From: Rotaria sordida
Lineage: Eukaryota > Rotifera > Eurotatoria > Philodinida > Philodinidae
Assembly (NCBI GenBank): GCA_905250125.1
Contig: CAJNOL010000190.1
Span: 124,001 to 188,000, forward strand
Length of the DNA stretch: 64,000 bases
Direction of reading: 5' to 3'
The notes below the pieces were generated by a model that was not told where the DNA came from, searched no databases, and was given only the letters and a program-made list of their open reading frames with translations. How positions within the stretch are numbered: position 1 is the first letter of the stretch; each line of letters opens with the position of its first letter. This document shows positions 1 through 13,956 of this stretch, piece by piece. A program made the translations under genes and the position numbers.

Positions 1-80
1 ACAATCAACACCCTTACTTATTGTAATCAATATATATTTATATATATTTTTCATTATTTTTTTCGTTATTTTTATTCTAG

Positions 81-1194
81 GCTTCAGCGAATGGACATGA
101 TCTTGTTGTTGATGTTTTACTACGAAATAATGCAAAAATAGCTATAAAAGATGCTCGACAAGCGACAGCACTTCATCATGCTGCTCAACGTGGCTATACT
201 GAAATAGCTAAAAAGCTTCTACATGCTGGAAGTGATGTTAATGCTCGAGGTTGGTGCATTGGATATTTAGTTCTTTTATTTCTTCTTCTTACTTTTTTTT
301 AATAATTAATTAACATATCTTAGATAAACTCGGTTGGACACCATTAATGAAAGCATGTTATTTTTGCAATCCGGATATTATTTTAACATTATTAGAAGCC
401 GGTGCCGATATTGATGCTGAAACTGAACAAGGTCGTACAGCACTTCACGAATTATGGTATATTAAAAATAAAAAATTATTTTTATTTAAAATATACAACA
501 AAAAATATGATTTTATTTTAGTCGATCACCACCACGATCGAATTCGTCATCATCATTATCATTAGTAAATAATGGTGGAGCAGACAATGAAGCAACCTTA
601 GCTGAAATCGCTTGTATGTTAATTGAAGCTGGAGCTGATGTTAATAAAACTGACCATGATCATTTTACACCATTAATGTATGGTATGTTAAATTTTAAAA
701 CAAATATTTTTCTTAAAAAAAACCAAAAAAAAACATTTTTTTTGTTTTTTTTAGCTGCTTTTCATAATCATCCAAGTGTTGCTCTTGTTTTACTTGAATC
801 AAATTGTGCAGTTAATAAAACTGATAAGCAAGGTTGGACTGCACTTCATTGGGGTATTGATCGTGATCATCCGGAAATAGTTCAATTATTAATTGATAAA
901 GGCGCTCGTACAGATATTCTTAGTCATCGTGGTGAACCAGCTGCATCAAGAGTAAAATCTATTCGTGTTAAAGATATTGTTAAACATATTAAACGTTATT
1001 CAACGTTATCATTATCTTTAACTGATATGAACAATATTCTTCATCATGGGCATTCACCATTAAGTTTATCACCAACAGAGATTGAAAAATTAAAAAAATT
1101 TACTTCTAGTATGTCGATGACAAATGTCGAAAATACTAAACCATTAATCTCATCAACATCAGCTACACGAGTCTTAAGTTCAACAGACGTTTAA
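81..1194 (+). CDS. Ankyrin-repeat protein, 3' part (5' end outside window)
   Basis: Four exons read continuously: 81-249, 324-456, 522-682 and 755-1194, stop TAA at 1192-1194. All introns are 65-74 bases, GT-AG, and phases match. The product shows about five ankyrin repeats with the usual TALHxAA, TPLM and LLxxGADVN signatures. A Ser/Asn-rich insert of about 28 residues (522-605) lies between the second and third complete repeats. After the last repeat comes a basic, then Ser/Thr-rich tail of about 90 residues with no domain I recognise. The first exon opens directly on a splice acceptor at 79-80, so upstream exons lie outside the window. Ankyrin repeats are protein-binding scaffolds, so the specific role cannot be read. 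The family call is sure; orthology is unresolved. Confidence 0.85.
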
Positions 1195-1269
1195 TAATTA
1201 TGTTTTATGTGTTTTGCTATTGATTTATTATTTTATTTTCTCTGTATCTTTTGCTTGTTTCTTCGGTTT

Positions 1270-1303
1270 TGTGTGTGTGTGTGTGTGTGTGCGTGCGTGC
1301 GTG
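1270..1303. repeat. GT / GCGT microsatellite
   Basis: Ten GT units run into three GCGT units, about 75 bases after the ankyrin gene stop, probably inside its 3' untranslated region. Confidence 0.85.
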
Positions 1304-1508
1304 AACTTGTATGCATCGTTCAGTAGAATAGAAAAAAAAGAAACAAAGAAATTAACTTTAAAAAAAATTATGACAAGAATATTCAGTATTTAGGTGAAAT
1401 TAGAAATATTTAGGATGAAAATTTTTTTTTCATTTTCGGTTAATTTTAAAAGAATGTCATCATTATATATGCTGCGTTTTTTTTCTATTAAAATTCAAAT
1501 TCTATTAA

Positions 1509-1514
1509 AATAAA
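1509..1514 (+). terminator. Candidate polyadenylation signal, ankyrin gene
   Basis: An AATAAA hexamer on the sense strand 315 bases after the stop codon. The position is plausible, but such hexamers are frequent by chance in AT-rich DNA. Confidence 0.35.
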
Positions 1515-3348
1515 TGATAAGACTTAAAAAAACTCTTTGATAATTTTATCTGTAGACATTTAGATTGTGGACTATGATATTTATTTATAACCATACTTTT
1601 GTCTTTTCTTATTGGTATTTTATATATCGTCTAGATATTTGTTATTTATTTCTATGAAAGAAAAAAGAATAAATGTGTACGTATGTATATTTACCAAATT
1701 TATTGATAAACCTTGTTGAAAGGATTGCATTAATAGTGTTTATTCACTGTCTTGTATTTTATTCAATATCATGATTATCTTATAGAAGATATTTTTGCCC
1801 TTCTCTTTTGTTTAGTCAGGCATCTTGTATCTATTTATCAGTTATGTTTTGCCTTGAGCAATAGTCAGATGGAAATATTTAATTAATATTCAAGGACAAT
1901 AGATTTTATCAAATTGAGATATCACGAAATGTATCGAAGTTTTTTTTTAATTAGATTTGTATTGGTAGTATGCTACCAAAAAAGAAACCAATAATGTAAA
2001 ATAAAATTCATGAAACCTATTCGAACATAATAGATTATTCGTAATTGAAAATTTTCTTCTACAACTTGAAATGTTTGGTTTTTTTCTAATCTAGGTCATC
2101 ATACGATCATTGTATGAAAGTCAATATTTAAATGACATATCCTTCGAGAATGTAATGCCCTTCTTTTTTCTCTGATTAAAGTAATCATAATAGGATTTTT
2201 GTTTTACAACTTTCGGAAGCGTTATGTCAGAAACTTAACTTTTCGTAACTATAGATACCTGTTGCTTCATCTGACCTTTATGACAAATTCTAAAATTAAT
2301 TCACAAAATTATGCATTAGTGAAGTTTCTACATTTACGATTTGATAATGTCGAAGAAGATAAACAGCAATTTCTAAATAGGGATGCACCAATTCCTGATT
2401 TTTTTTATGTTAAAGATCATGTATATATGATACTTACAACAGTCAAAATGAGCCAATGTTGATTGTTGTATGTGATGTATATTGTCGTATTTAACTAAAT
2501 AAGTAACATAAATCTACGATCTTTGATGTAAAAAGAAACGAAAATTGGTGTATCCCTGCTACTTAAGTTGTTCACTACGGAAAATAATTCGTTTTCAAGA
2601 CTTTTCAGCAATAACTGAAACGTAGGATATATTCTCAAGATCATGCCAACCATTAATTATAGATCTTCAATAAAGAATTATTGTCAAAAGATGTTGTACA
2701 TTTATTTAGATATATACAATACTTTCTACCACCGATGTAAATGACTTTATTAATAGTTACACATATAAGATTTATTGGTTATTTACAGCATAATATTTGT
2801 ATAATAAATTACTTTTGATTTCTTCTCAACATTAAAATTTTAAAAAATTAATATTCATTTATACTCTTCATTTAAAAGTAAAGTTTCTATTGTAAAAAAA
2901 TTACCTGACCAATTGAACTAATCGCATGACCATAAGAAATCTATCTTTATAATTTGAATCTTTCGTCGCTGTCTACTAATATGTTGACACGCATTTTTAC
3001 AAACAAATTTTTCCTATCGTGTTGATAGATATGACATGACAACATATTTCTGTTTCACTATCACATTATTCAATTATTTCTTCAATTTGTCTCATTAGGC
3101 ATCAACGACAAAGAAAAATGATTATTATCATGTGAACAAAAAACAAATTGTTCATCATGATTTTTCTGACATTTTGTTTAATGATCTTTCACTTGTTATA
3201 TCATCATGGTTTTTTTATGATATAGCTTGTTTGAATAAGATGATAGTTACGGTTTATTTAAGAGATGATTGAAAATTTTCTGGATCACTAAACAGAATCA
3301 AAACATAAACAGTATAATAGATATTTGTTATGTCTTTTATAGATTTGT

Positions 3349-4212
3349 ATGATTCGTTTATTTTCTCAAACAACAAAAACATTAATCATTAAATTAACAT
3401 TACGTATGTCTTCTACTGATCAATCAAATCGACTTCATTCATTCGGTACTAATGAAGAAGATCCAATCTATGAAGCAACTGTTCATTCGATTAAAAGTCT
3501 TTCTCCATCGATCAAACAATTTTATCTTTCAATTAATGATCCATTGAAAACATTTCATTTTCAATCTGGTATGTTTCTTGATTTTTATCTTTCACCAACA
3601 ATAACATCGATTATAACTGGATATTCAATTTGTAATTCGCCATTAAATTATACTAAAACAAATCTTATTGAATTAGCAATTAGAAAAACTGATTATCCAC
3701 CAACAAATTATATGTTTAATAATTGTCAAATTAATGATAAAATTAACATTAAACCTGGTGGAGATTTTTTTTATCAATCATCAACAACAAATAATGATTC
3801 AATTCTTCTTATTTGTGCTGGTATTGGAGCTAATCCAATTGTATCTATTCTTCGACACATTTTCGATTTATATTCTTCGAATAATTCACAAATAATTCCA
3901 CATCGTGTAGAATTTTTTTATACAGCAGCTACAAAACAAGATCTTGTATTTCGTGATAGTATCAATTTATCATGTGAACAAATGATAAAAGATAACATGC
4001 TGAAAACGAATTATTTCGTTACAAAGGAAATTAATGATGACAGCAAAATAAACAATCGACGTATAAATACAATGGATTTAAAACAAGCTATTCAATGGCT
4101 TGAAAAACCTGTTACCGCTTATATATGTGGTCCATCGCCATTTATTGATTGGACAGAAAATGTTTTAAAAGAACTGAATGTAAAAAAAATTCTATACGAA
4201 AAATGGTGGTAA
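3349..4212 (+). CDS. OXNAD1: OXNAD1-like oxidoreductase with FAD/NAD(P)-binding domain
   Basis: A single open frame of 287 residues, no introns. It belongs to the ferredoxin-NADP reductase superfamily and resembles animal OXNAD1 (human protein about 312 residues). From the N-terminus: a basic, Ser/Thr-rich leader that would suit mitochondrial import; a flavin-binding barrel with a GYSICNSP motif at about residues 92-99, the place where other family members carry RxYS; a nucleotide-binding lobe with CAGIGANP at about 155-162; the ICGPSPF motif near 260; and the terminal EKWW, which vertebrate OXNAD1 also has. The missing arginine in the flavin motif appears to be a family trait. The first ATG is used because it supplies the leader; Met20 would remove it. 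The substrate of this family is not established. Confidence 0.85.
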   Translation: MIRLFSQTTKTLIIKLTLRMSSTDQSNRLHSFGTNEEDPIYEATVHSIKSLSPSIKQFYLSINDPLKTFHFQSGMFLDFYLSPTITSIITGYSICNSPLNYTKTNLIELAIRKTDYPPTNYMFNNCQINDKINIKPGGDFFYQSSTTNNDSILLICAGIGANPIVSILRHIFDLYSSNNSQIIPHRVEFFYTAATKQDLVFRDSINLSCEQMIKDNMLKTNYFVTKEINDDSKINNRRINTMDLKQAIQWLEKPVTAYICGPSPFIDWTENVLKELNVKKILYEKWW

Positions 4213-4228
4213 TCCTTGTTGTTTTTTG

Positions 4229-4234
4229 AATAAA
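4229..4234 (+). terminator. Candidate polyadenylation signal, OXNAD1-like gene
   Basis: AATAAA (overlapping a second AATAAA) begins 17 bases after the stop, giving a very short 3' untranslated region. Confidence 0.55.
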
Positions 4235-7200
4235 TAAAAAATATCATAAATGATTTTTTTTATTCTACATACTATATCTGATATAATAGATATTGACTAA
4301 TCAATGACAACTGTTTTAGTTGTATCGATCAATTTTTTTTACGTGTTCAATCAAATGAACATTTGTAAAAAAATTTGTTCTCACTTTTTTTTGCAAAAAG
4401 TACGATGAAGTATTAGTTTAATGTAACAGAAAGGAAAAACTTTGATGCAAAGCTTCACTGGCACTTAACTTTCTTTTTCTTTTCTCTTTTCTTACTCATA
4501 TATACTCATTTTCTATGCACCACTATAACTAATTTGAAAGTTGTTACCCCCCCTTTTTTTTTGTGTTCTTCCATTTTCAGACTTTTTCTTTTTTTTTTTA
4601 TAGAAGAAAGAGAACTGTGCATTCATCTATTTTATCATATCTTTAGACATTCATGCATCAAGGTTTCTTTTTCTTCATTTTTTTTATATCTTCCTATTCT
4701 TCATCAGTAGTATTAAAAAAAAGAAGAAACGAACAAAAAGAGTAAGAGTCAACTAACCGGTCAGCGATGTTAAGACAGTATTCATCATCGCTATAATAAA
4801 AGCAGAAAGACAAGACGGTTTCTTTTCTATATAGAGCGCTTTATTATTTTTGTTCGTGTCTTTATTCCCTTGTTCCTCTTCCATCTGTTCTCTTAAATGT
4901 TGCCAACAGACATCGAGTGAGCTGAGAAATAAACAAACATATTCTTGAACAACGTATCATCTTCTATATTATGCAATAAAACATAGCATGAGTCAAGCTA
5001 GTTATCGACAATCTTCATCAAACGTCGATCATTCTGATGCCCATATATGAGGCAATTATTCTGTTGGATCAATACAGCAGCTGTCACCTTTTACACAATC
5101 AATAACATACATTTTTTTCTTATTTCTTTTTTCATCTCATCAGTCCAATAGTCTCGTTAATATATATATATATATGTATATATATAAAGAAAACCTGTGC
5201 TTTTCTTTTTCTCTTTTTCTTTTATTTTTTTCTTTGATCTTGAAATTGACGAGTTTGATCATCAATTATACATATTAACAAAACAAGAAGAATAGTGCGA
5301 TGTGCTTTTCTTCCATTCATATTGATTGACAAAGAAACGAAGTTTTTCCCTAAGGTATGAATTTTCGATATAATTGATAAATGCCTGTAAAAAAAAAAAG
5401 AAAGAGAAGGGAAGTTAGTCTTTCCAGACTTCTTTCTCTTGACTGATTCTAGTCACAGACAGACGCCTGTATCGATAAGAATAAAAGAGGAAAGAAATCG
5501 AGAAAGTTACTAGAGCGGAAACAATTTCTTGTCGAGCGACCAAAAAGTAACATGTGGAGAACGATGTAGAAGATGACGAACGGACCATACACAGAAAATC
5601 TACGATTAATGGGCAAAGGAACATAGTTGGTAGTGGTTACAAGAGAGAAGAAGTAGGCACGTCGAATATTTATTATCATTATGAATGATAAATACTAGAC
5701 ATGCAGGGGTGAGAGAGAGAGAGAAAGAGAGAGAAAGAAAAGCACCACATCTCTTATTGCTCGTCTTTTTCTTTAATATAACCAGAAGGCAAGAACAAAC
5801 TTCCACCTTCTTATTCTTTCTGTGTTTCGCTTTGATAAAATGTGTGAAGTCGTTTGTTTCCTATTCAACAGGTAGTGCGTGCGTGTAGTTGTGATTAATA
5901 ATAAGAGTAGTAAATCAAAGTTAAATAGAAAAGCAACTGCTTATATTATTTATCGTAAAATATGTTAAATCATATTAATAATCATTACTAATAGACATAA
6001 TAGGATATGCCATACTGTTTTCTTGTATATGATTAAGAAAAGTAACAAACTTTATACTTAAAGAAAAAAATGTGCGTGCTAGTTATATTATCATTTAAAT
6101 AGGAAATGAAATTTTTTTAATGCATGAACATGCAACTTTCCTTGATCTAACTAATCAAATGTTTAGAAAAAAAAATGACATTTTTTCGTTCTCGTTCCCT
6201 TTCACACTCTGTTATTTGACAACCGTTACAGTTTTTTTTATTTTATTTTAATTGAAATTTCATAGAGTATATATATATATATATATATATGGATATTTCA
6301 AAGATATATCTTTACTCATATATCAGCATGTGTTGTTGATATTGTAGACATTCAGTAAGGTTTTTATTGACAAGAAAAAGAGTAAGAAAAAAACAGTCTT
6401 AAATTACTAGACTGACGTTAATATGTAAAGCTTTCGGAAGAAGAAACTGAAAGATGTATTTATATAAATATTACTGTTATCGTTTGACGATGATGCAGAA
6501 ACAAGCGAGTAGAAGTCGTGTCACATTTCATCCCTTCATTTCTTCCCATCAATTGGCAAATCATAGCCTTGAGTATTGCCTATTTGCTTGTCTATATAAT
6601 CGAAGATCTTTGGTGTACAATTGAATTGTAAAGAGGTTTGAAAAGCGGAAAAAACAGAGAAGTATGGCAAACAGTAGCAGTAAGGCAAAAAAAAACCTAG
6701 GCTCCATTCACACACACACACTTATATACATTTATATTTGTATATAGATGTATTCTCGTTTGTAGTCAATCTAATTAATTTGATTGTCTTTGCAAAATAA
6801 GAAAATAGAAAACGAGAAAGTCGAAGCAAAAAAAGAAATCGAGAATAATGTTAAAAGATGTTGTTTAGAATAAAGGTAAGCTTAAAATAAGTAAAAATTT
6901 GAATAATAGCTGTCATTAGTTAATATAACCTATAAAGAAGTAGTAAATCTTTCGTTGTTTCTTCTTTGAAATGGTCAATAGTGATGGCATAAGACATTTG
7001 TCTATTTGCTGCTGCTGATTGATCCACTTAGAATCGCTTAGAAAAGGTCTGGTGATAGTAATTGTATTTACAATACCGTTTGTCCTGCATGTTTTTGTCT
7101 GCTTTTATATGTGTCTGAGAGTTGAGCTAATTTGCGAAGATAATTCCTGCTATTATCAAGATAACGCTTCTATACACATACATATATTCATCGCCATCAA

Positions 7201-10200
7201 TTCACTAACGGTAATATATCTGCAAAAGAAATAGTCTAGATAGTAATATCTGATAAGCAAAGAAGAATAATGAAGAAGGTTTTTCTTTTTTGATGACGTC
7301 AAGTCAAGGTGCATAGTATGTTAGTTATGTTGTGCAACTTTTCAGCTTGTACATTTTCTCATCATTGAAGCATTCACAGTCACTTACATTGATGTTCAAA
7401 GTGATGATATGATGATGATAAGAAATGGCAATGAGATCGGTTGGTTCGAATGAGTGTGAAGGTTAAATATCAGGCGTATAACCTCTCTTTTCCTTGTCTT
7501 ATTGAAGAAATAAAAAAAAAAGAATCGGAAGTCAATTCAATGCTTATCCTATCAAGACAATATATACCCTAGAGTAAGTAAGTGATTGACTATTATAGTA
7601 GAGATTCTTATTCAAACAGAAATACGTAGTGTTTAAATGCTTCTGGTATCAATTAATGACATATTGAATATACGTATAAGTGCATAAACGAACATCAAAA
7701 TTTTTCTAAGATTTCCCTGTTTAGCACAAAGAAAAACATGTCAAAAGTCGGTCATTATGATGTTAGACTATACCCTCATTTGTCTTTTTCCTATATTCGT
7801 TTTACACACGTACACACACATGTTATTCCTATGTATTTGTCTGTATAGATTCTTCTATCTCTACATGATGTCTTTTTTTCCTATCGATAGTATTGATGGT
7901 GAGATTCGTTGACGCAAATTGGCTACAACAAACGACGTCATTGAGATATTAATATTCTTTCTTGCTCTCTTCGTCTTCTCCTTCTTCTTCTTCTCCTTCT
8001 TCTTTTTCGGTCTTTTTCTCTATTATCATTTGACATGTACAACATACACTGACAAAGAAGCTTTTACATGCATACATGCATACATTCATGCATACGGAAG
8101 ACACAATGGAGATAAACGGACAAAATCAATGCGCTTCCGCAGTCATATTTATTATATACTACCAACAGTATAAAAATACTTAGATAAAGAAAAAAATAAG
8201 TACAGACATTCTTACGGTGAGTTTATATTTAGGTAAAAGAATTGATGAAATTAAAGTTATCGGAAATTTATTATTAAGATTCTTCAATAGTTTTCTTTTT
8301 TTTTTTCTTTCATTTGAAAATAAAAATTAACATTAGTGTTATTTGTTCATAAGATCAGTTGAAAAATCAATTTTCCAATATGCGTATATTCTCACATTTA
8401 TTGCAAATTAATCATTGAACCGTGAAGTACAATATTAGCTTGCTTTTCGCCTTTTATACATATGTTAATGATCGTAAAAATGCTTTCGTTCTTTCCTTTT
8501 CATTTTTTTTACCTTCTTTTTTCTTACTCTCATTTGATTACTTTTATTTTTTTATAACTCTTTTTTTTCAGCCTCGAATTGACACGTCGATTTTTTTCTT
8601 CAACCTATCATATTCTTGGCTCTTTTATCTTCTTTGATATTAATCAACAGCTATAAATTAGAATAAAAATTCAATTGATCGTTTTTGTCTTGTTCTTCTT
8701 AATTTTGCAACATTTTTTATATCGTGTTACATCGAATAGAAGCATTCTATTTTATCTCAAGGAGTATAACAAACAACCTTGAATATACAAAATCATCTTT
8801 TAAGAACTTTCAACTTTATTATTTTATTGATCAATATATTTCCTTGAACAGAACAAACAAATATTAGAACATTGCATTACAACAAGCGTGTTCTAGTAAA
8901 ACAAAATATTCTGTATCCTTTAACACAAAAACCACAACAAAAACCACAATAACAACATAACCCTGATAAGCATTCATTATTTGAAAAATATAAGGTAATA
9001 TACCATGTAGGATACAAAAAAAAGAAAAAAAACCTAAGGACATATTAAACACTAATGACGTTGTTGAAAAAATCTGTTACTTGTGTATATATCACATTTT
9101 TAATGATAGCGATGATAATCGATATGTTAGAAAAACAAAATTGAAGATCGAAAACTATGACAGATTTTTTTTTCTAACTCGTTAATCATCAATTGAGTTC
9201 GATTTTTATCTCCTGTCGGATACAATTACTAGCAGATTAGAAGAAAAGAACGAAAAAAAAGAACGCCAATAGCCGACTTTGTATATATTTATTCGTTAAA
9301 ATATTAATAGAAATTGGCATATACATTCATACATACATGCATATACATATAAAATATTTCTTACTAATACTGAAATTCAAACATCGAAAAAGTATCTATC
9401 AAATATAAAGTAGTGACCTCTATCGTTTATGTCTCATCAATCAAATATTACTAATTTGAGTACTATTACATTCTACTAGTCTCATTTATTTTAGAACAAG
9501 ACAAACGTATCATTCCATTCATCAATTTACGATTGACGAATACAAAAAGTAACAAAATTCTAAATACGAGAAGAATATCTGTAAGTATTATTTTTTGTCT
9601 ATTGTTATTTTTATTTCGAACAATGTATAAGCACGCGTCGATGGATTAAGATATAAGTGCAATAGAAGATCAAAGAGATAGAAAAGTATTTGTGTTTATC
9701 CTAACTTAAAAGTTCATTTTAAAAATGAGTTTGAATATGTCTAATCGAATTGCAACGTGCATAAATAATTTTTGAGTATCTAAATGATATATTAAGTGGA
9801 ATGTCATCAACCGAAACCGTACTTTTCGCTTGACCTATACTATTAAAAGTATATATGTATAGATGTATTGTTGAAGATGATACATTACGTGATTACGTAA
9901 AGAGAATCCTACTCAATCAATGAACAACACCAGATGTGTATGCGTTCGTCCAAGTGCATTGATTTATATTGCAATTAATTTCTTCAATCGATCAATCGTT
10001 GTCCAGATAATTTTAAACGATATTAGGCTTGTATGATGTGTGAGAATCTATCGCCAGCTTGTACTAGCATATCACCTTCACTGATTGTAAGACAAACGAG
10101 AGAAAAAAAAGTTATGACGTTATACTAATACTTGTGTATGTATGCATTTGTTCTTTCTTTACTGTTGATCGTTTGACTCTCGCTTTTTTTTTTTTGTTGG

Positions 10201-11981
10201 GCACTACAACAATTGCCACTGTTAATGTGACATACATCTATCTGTCTATCGTTTGGCGTTTTTTCTCTATCGCGTACATATATACATACATACGCACGAT
10301 TTGTATCCTTCTTTTCTATCCTTCTTATTCATTCATTCATTTATTCATTCATATCGTCCTGAGCATTGTTGTCACATTTACATCTAACTTAATCATCCAC
10401 GTAGTAGTTTTGTGATTCATTCATTTCTCATCTTAGATATTTATTACATTCGAAAAACATTTCTATTTTCATTCACGCAAACATTAAAGGTAAGATAATG
10501 TTTCACTTTTATATTTTTTTTTGTGGTTTTTTTTCCTCTTTCTTCCATCTATGTGCATAATATAATAGAAAATATTTTGTATTCACTCAAATCTTATCTT
10601 TGATAGAATAGAATGTTTATTTATTCAATAAAATAGACCTAAGAAAAAATGTGCATTAATAATGTTAGTGTTAGTAGTGAAAGAAAAGATATACAATATA
10701 GATTTGATATAACTGTATGTATATATATATATATATAGAATTGTGTAAGATCATCATCTTGTATGAACGTGATATGTATAAACTATGTATTGATTTTGCG
10801 GGTTAGATTAAGATTGTTGTTCATCTTTTACTCTCTATTCTAATGGGAAATATTATAATCGTTCTAATAGTTTCTTTTTTTGTTTTTGTTTCGAAAATTC
10901 TCTTGAGTATGTTCTTCGGCACTTTTATTCTCTTCTATGAAATTAGTCATCCATGATGAGTAAGTCGACATCTACGCATATATATTTTTTTAATGTGCCA
11001 TCTGCAGTGTATTGTATGTCTTCGAAAACAATTATTTGAAAGAAAAATAAAAAGAGTGTGTATGTGTGTGTGTGTTTTTTTATTCCTTAGTTGACTATTT
11101 CACTGTAAACGAGTAAGTTGTGAAGGTTGTTTTTTTTCGATTCGAATAACTATTAATGTTTCTCTTGAAATGTCAGCTTTTTGCGAACAATATTCTTGTT
11201 ATTTTTCCAGTTCCATTATTTTTTCTCTTTTTTAATCAGACAACATGACAAAAGAAAATGTCCGACGGGGTACCATCTGCGCATTCATTTTTTTTTTCTT
11301 AATATACACATGAGAAAAATGGATATAAACTGGTGATTTTAAGCGAACAACTGTCGAGATGAAACGAACGTGACATTTGTTAAAAATATAGAGAAGATAT
11401 TTTAACAATTAAACAAGTCGAGCTGTGACCCATTCAAACATTTGTTGTCAAGGTCCAGAGGCGATATTTTTCCATGTCTGATTTTAATATGGCATAAAAA
11501 TAATGGACATACTGTTCATTGTTAAGCAAGAGTAAAAAGAGAAGCAAAGTAATAAAAAAAAAAAAGAAAGCGTTTCTTTTAAAGTTCAAACGAAATGATC
11601 TTCTTTGAAAACAGAAATGAAGTGTTCAAATTTGAAGTATGATGACAATATCCTTTTGTTTCGAAGTTAGTTAGATATATATATATATACTTGACTTCGT
11701 CTTTTTTTTTTTATTTTGTTTTGTTCTTTTCATTTGATGACAACGCATAAAACGAATGAAATCTCCCATCATATCAATCTATATATACATATATATATGC
11801 CACTGATTGAAATGATCCCATTTTTTTTTTATATTGTTAAGAGCATCAACCGCACTTATTGACTTGACCATATCTATTGTAGAGTATTGCACTATAGGTT
11901 GTGAGAACAAAAAAATGCAACACAGGGGGTATCGACCAGGTGACCAGCAGTTGACCTTTGCCGCCAACAATCACCACATGC

Positions 11982-12008
11982 CTCTCTCTCTCTCTCTCTC
12001 TCTCTCTT
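11982..12008. repeat. CT microsatellite
   Basis: About 13 CT units in the gene-poor stretch. The tract creates artificial open frames on both strands (Leu/Ser repeats on one, Arg/Glu on the other). Confidence 0.8.
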
Positions 12009-13556
12009 TTGTGTACGCTTTCGTGTACAGTCTAATTGACTTCCGCAATGGGTGTATGTGCATGTGTGTCCACATAGGAGGGTGGGCAGATAGGGAAAAA
12101 AAGAGTAAAGATTAATCTTGTACATACGACCTCAATAGATTTAACGAGCAACCCGAAAAGCTAATCGAAATTCAATAAGACTGCTGAATGTACACAGAAG
12201 TTGTTTCTTTATGTTTTATCTTCCATAGTAGTAGAGAAGTAAGAATATTTCTTATGTCAGATTTTTTTTTTTTTGTTGATTGCTTACGTACATTTAACGA
12301 CAGACATGTTCTCAGACAATTGATGGCAACACCTCACACACTAACGCTTACATATATAATCATATATACGCTTCCCTATAATAATGAGAATGAGAGAATA
12401 TAAAAAAAAAAAAAAAAAAAAGAAACGAGAAATGTCAATTGTTTTATGTATTTTTATATGCTTACATCATCATGTCTATCACCATCATTGATGGTGTTTG
12501 ATCTAAGGATGTTAGCATTGAAAAAGCTTGATATATTGACAAGAGACAGAAAAAAAAAGAAAAACCTCATTTGTCAATAAACTCTTTATCTATTCATTTA
12601 TCTTGATGTGATATGTCTACGCATATAGAAGAATACAAATATAAAATTTGTTTATATTTCTTACTTTCAATCATATTCTCTAGTTTGTGGTATGAGAAAG
12701 ATAAGCAACATGAGATACTTCTCTTATACAATTCTATTGATTGCGTCTGATACTTGAAATTCATTGGTTCTATAATATTCAATGTTTATATCTGAGACAA
12801 GGACGAATATATGCGCACATTTGTCAACACATAGACACTTGTCGTATTTGTTGCTTGCTTGTTATATGTCTACGCAGATGGTCATTATACATACATCAAT
12901 AGATAAAATCAATCTCGTTTAACATTACAACTAAAAGAGTAATCATTCCAAAAGATGTTGTCTTCAATTTGCATAAGAACAATAACAACAACAATTAATT
13001 TTCTCCCCTGGTTTTTTTTCGGCATGCTTGGGTGTTCTCAAATTACTGTGAGCAAAATGTAAAAGCGCGTTCTTCGTCGCCAACTGCGAGCACCATGTAA
13101 CTCAATCAGCAGAATTGATTATACCACATCATCATCATCGTTATTAAAGAAAATAAAAAACAAAATAATTATAGAAAAGAAAAAAAAACAAGGTGTATCA
13201 ATTTTTTGCACCTATTTTACCTCGATTCCTTGATGAAAAATAAATGTCATTTCCTTTTCTTATTGTCAGTTCTTTCTTTCTTTCTTTTTCTATTCTAACT
13301 AGAGAAACTAGCATATTGCTGAACATCGAAGTAATGACAACGTTGTGTCCTCTCTTTTCTTTTCTATTTTTTACGCAGATATAAGTTAGTTATGGTAGTA
13401 GAATGTCTGCCGTACGAACTAAAAAAAATTGAGTACGAGCAAATGCCCGAGAAAAAAAAGTGATGATGTGTGAAACAAGAAGCGAGAAGAGAAAGAGTTC
13501 TCTTCTTCCGTTGCTTCATCTTTGTCGTCATCTTTCTTTTCTGTTTTTCGTCGCCA

Positions 13557-13579
13557 TCGGTCGGTCGGTCGGTCGGTCG
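13557..13579. repeat. GGTC tetranucleotide repeat
   Basis: Five tandem GGTC units about 380 bases before the start of the giant gene. The motif is GC-richer than its surroundings. Confidence 0.8.
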
Positions 13580-13956
13580 TTCGTTTGTTAATCGTCCTCT
13601 TCTTTTTTCTTTTTTAATAACGACAAAAAGAAAGAGAAGATTCCACTACTATTACAGCCGCTGCTAACTTTGACATTTGAAAATTGTTTTCCTCGTTTAC
13701 TCGCTCTCTTGTGCTCACTATTATTCTTTTCATTTTTTTTTCTTCTCTTTTTTCTCATCAGCGCTTGACGAACGAGTTTTTTGCTCTCTTTCTCTCGTTC
13801 TCGGTGTAACGCAGAAAGAATAACGACTGCAATAAGGACTACTGCCACCTTTCTTTTCTTCGTTTTTTTCTTACTTGCTATTTATGTGTATACGTCTTAT
13901 GATCGTCATTAGAAAAACATTTTTTTCTTAAATACATAAATTCATAAACACGCAAA

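Larger units (their letters stand above)
1195..3348. other. Non-coding stretch between the ankyrin gene and the OXNAD1-like gene
   Basis: It holds the ankyrin gene 3' untranslated region and presumably the promoter of the next gene. An open frame at 2199-2462 has no family signature and no codon pattern like the neighbours. I see no RNA gene or mobile element. Confidence 0.6.
4213..13956. other. Gene-poor stretch of about 9.7 kb upstream of the giant gene
   Basis: I read both strands for exons joined by short introns and found none. The small open frames here are pyrimidine or purine tracts and lack the A/T-ending codon pattern of real exons nearby. The region holds simple repeats: TA at 5160-5186, GA at 5711-5738, AT at 6269-6290, CT at 11982-12008, a 19-base A run near 12402, and five GGTC units at 13557-13579. 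It probably contains promoter and untranslated exons of the gene starting at 13957. Donor-like sites (for example near 10489) exist, but no partner can be proven. Confidence 0.5.

Noticed and set aside
2199-2462. 87-codon open frame between the first two genes
   Set aside because: No homology signature, no typical codon pattern, and no in-phase splice sites. Probably chance.
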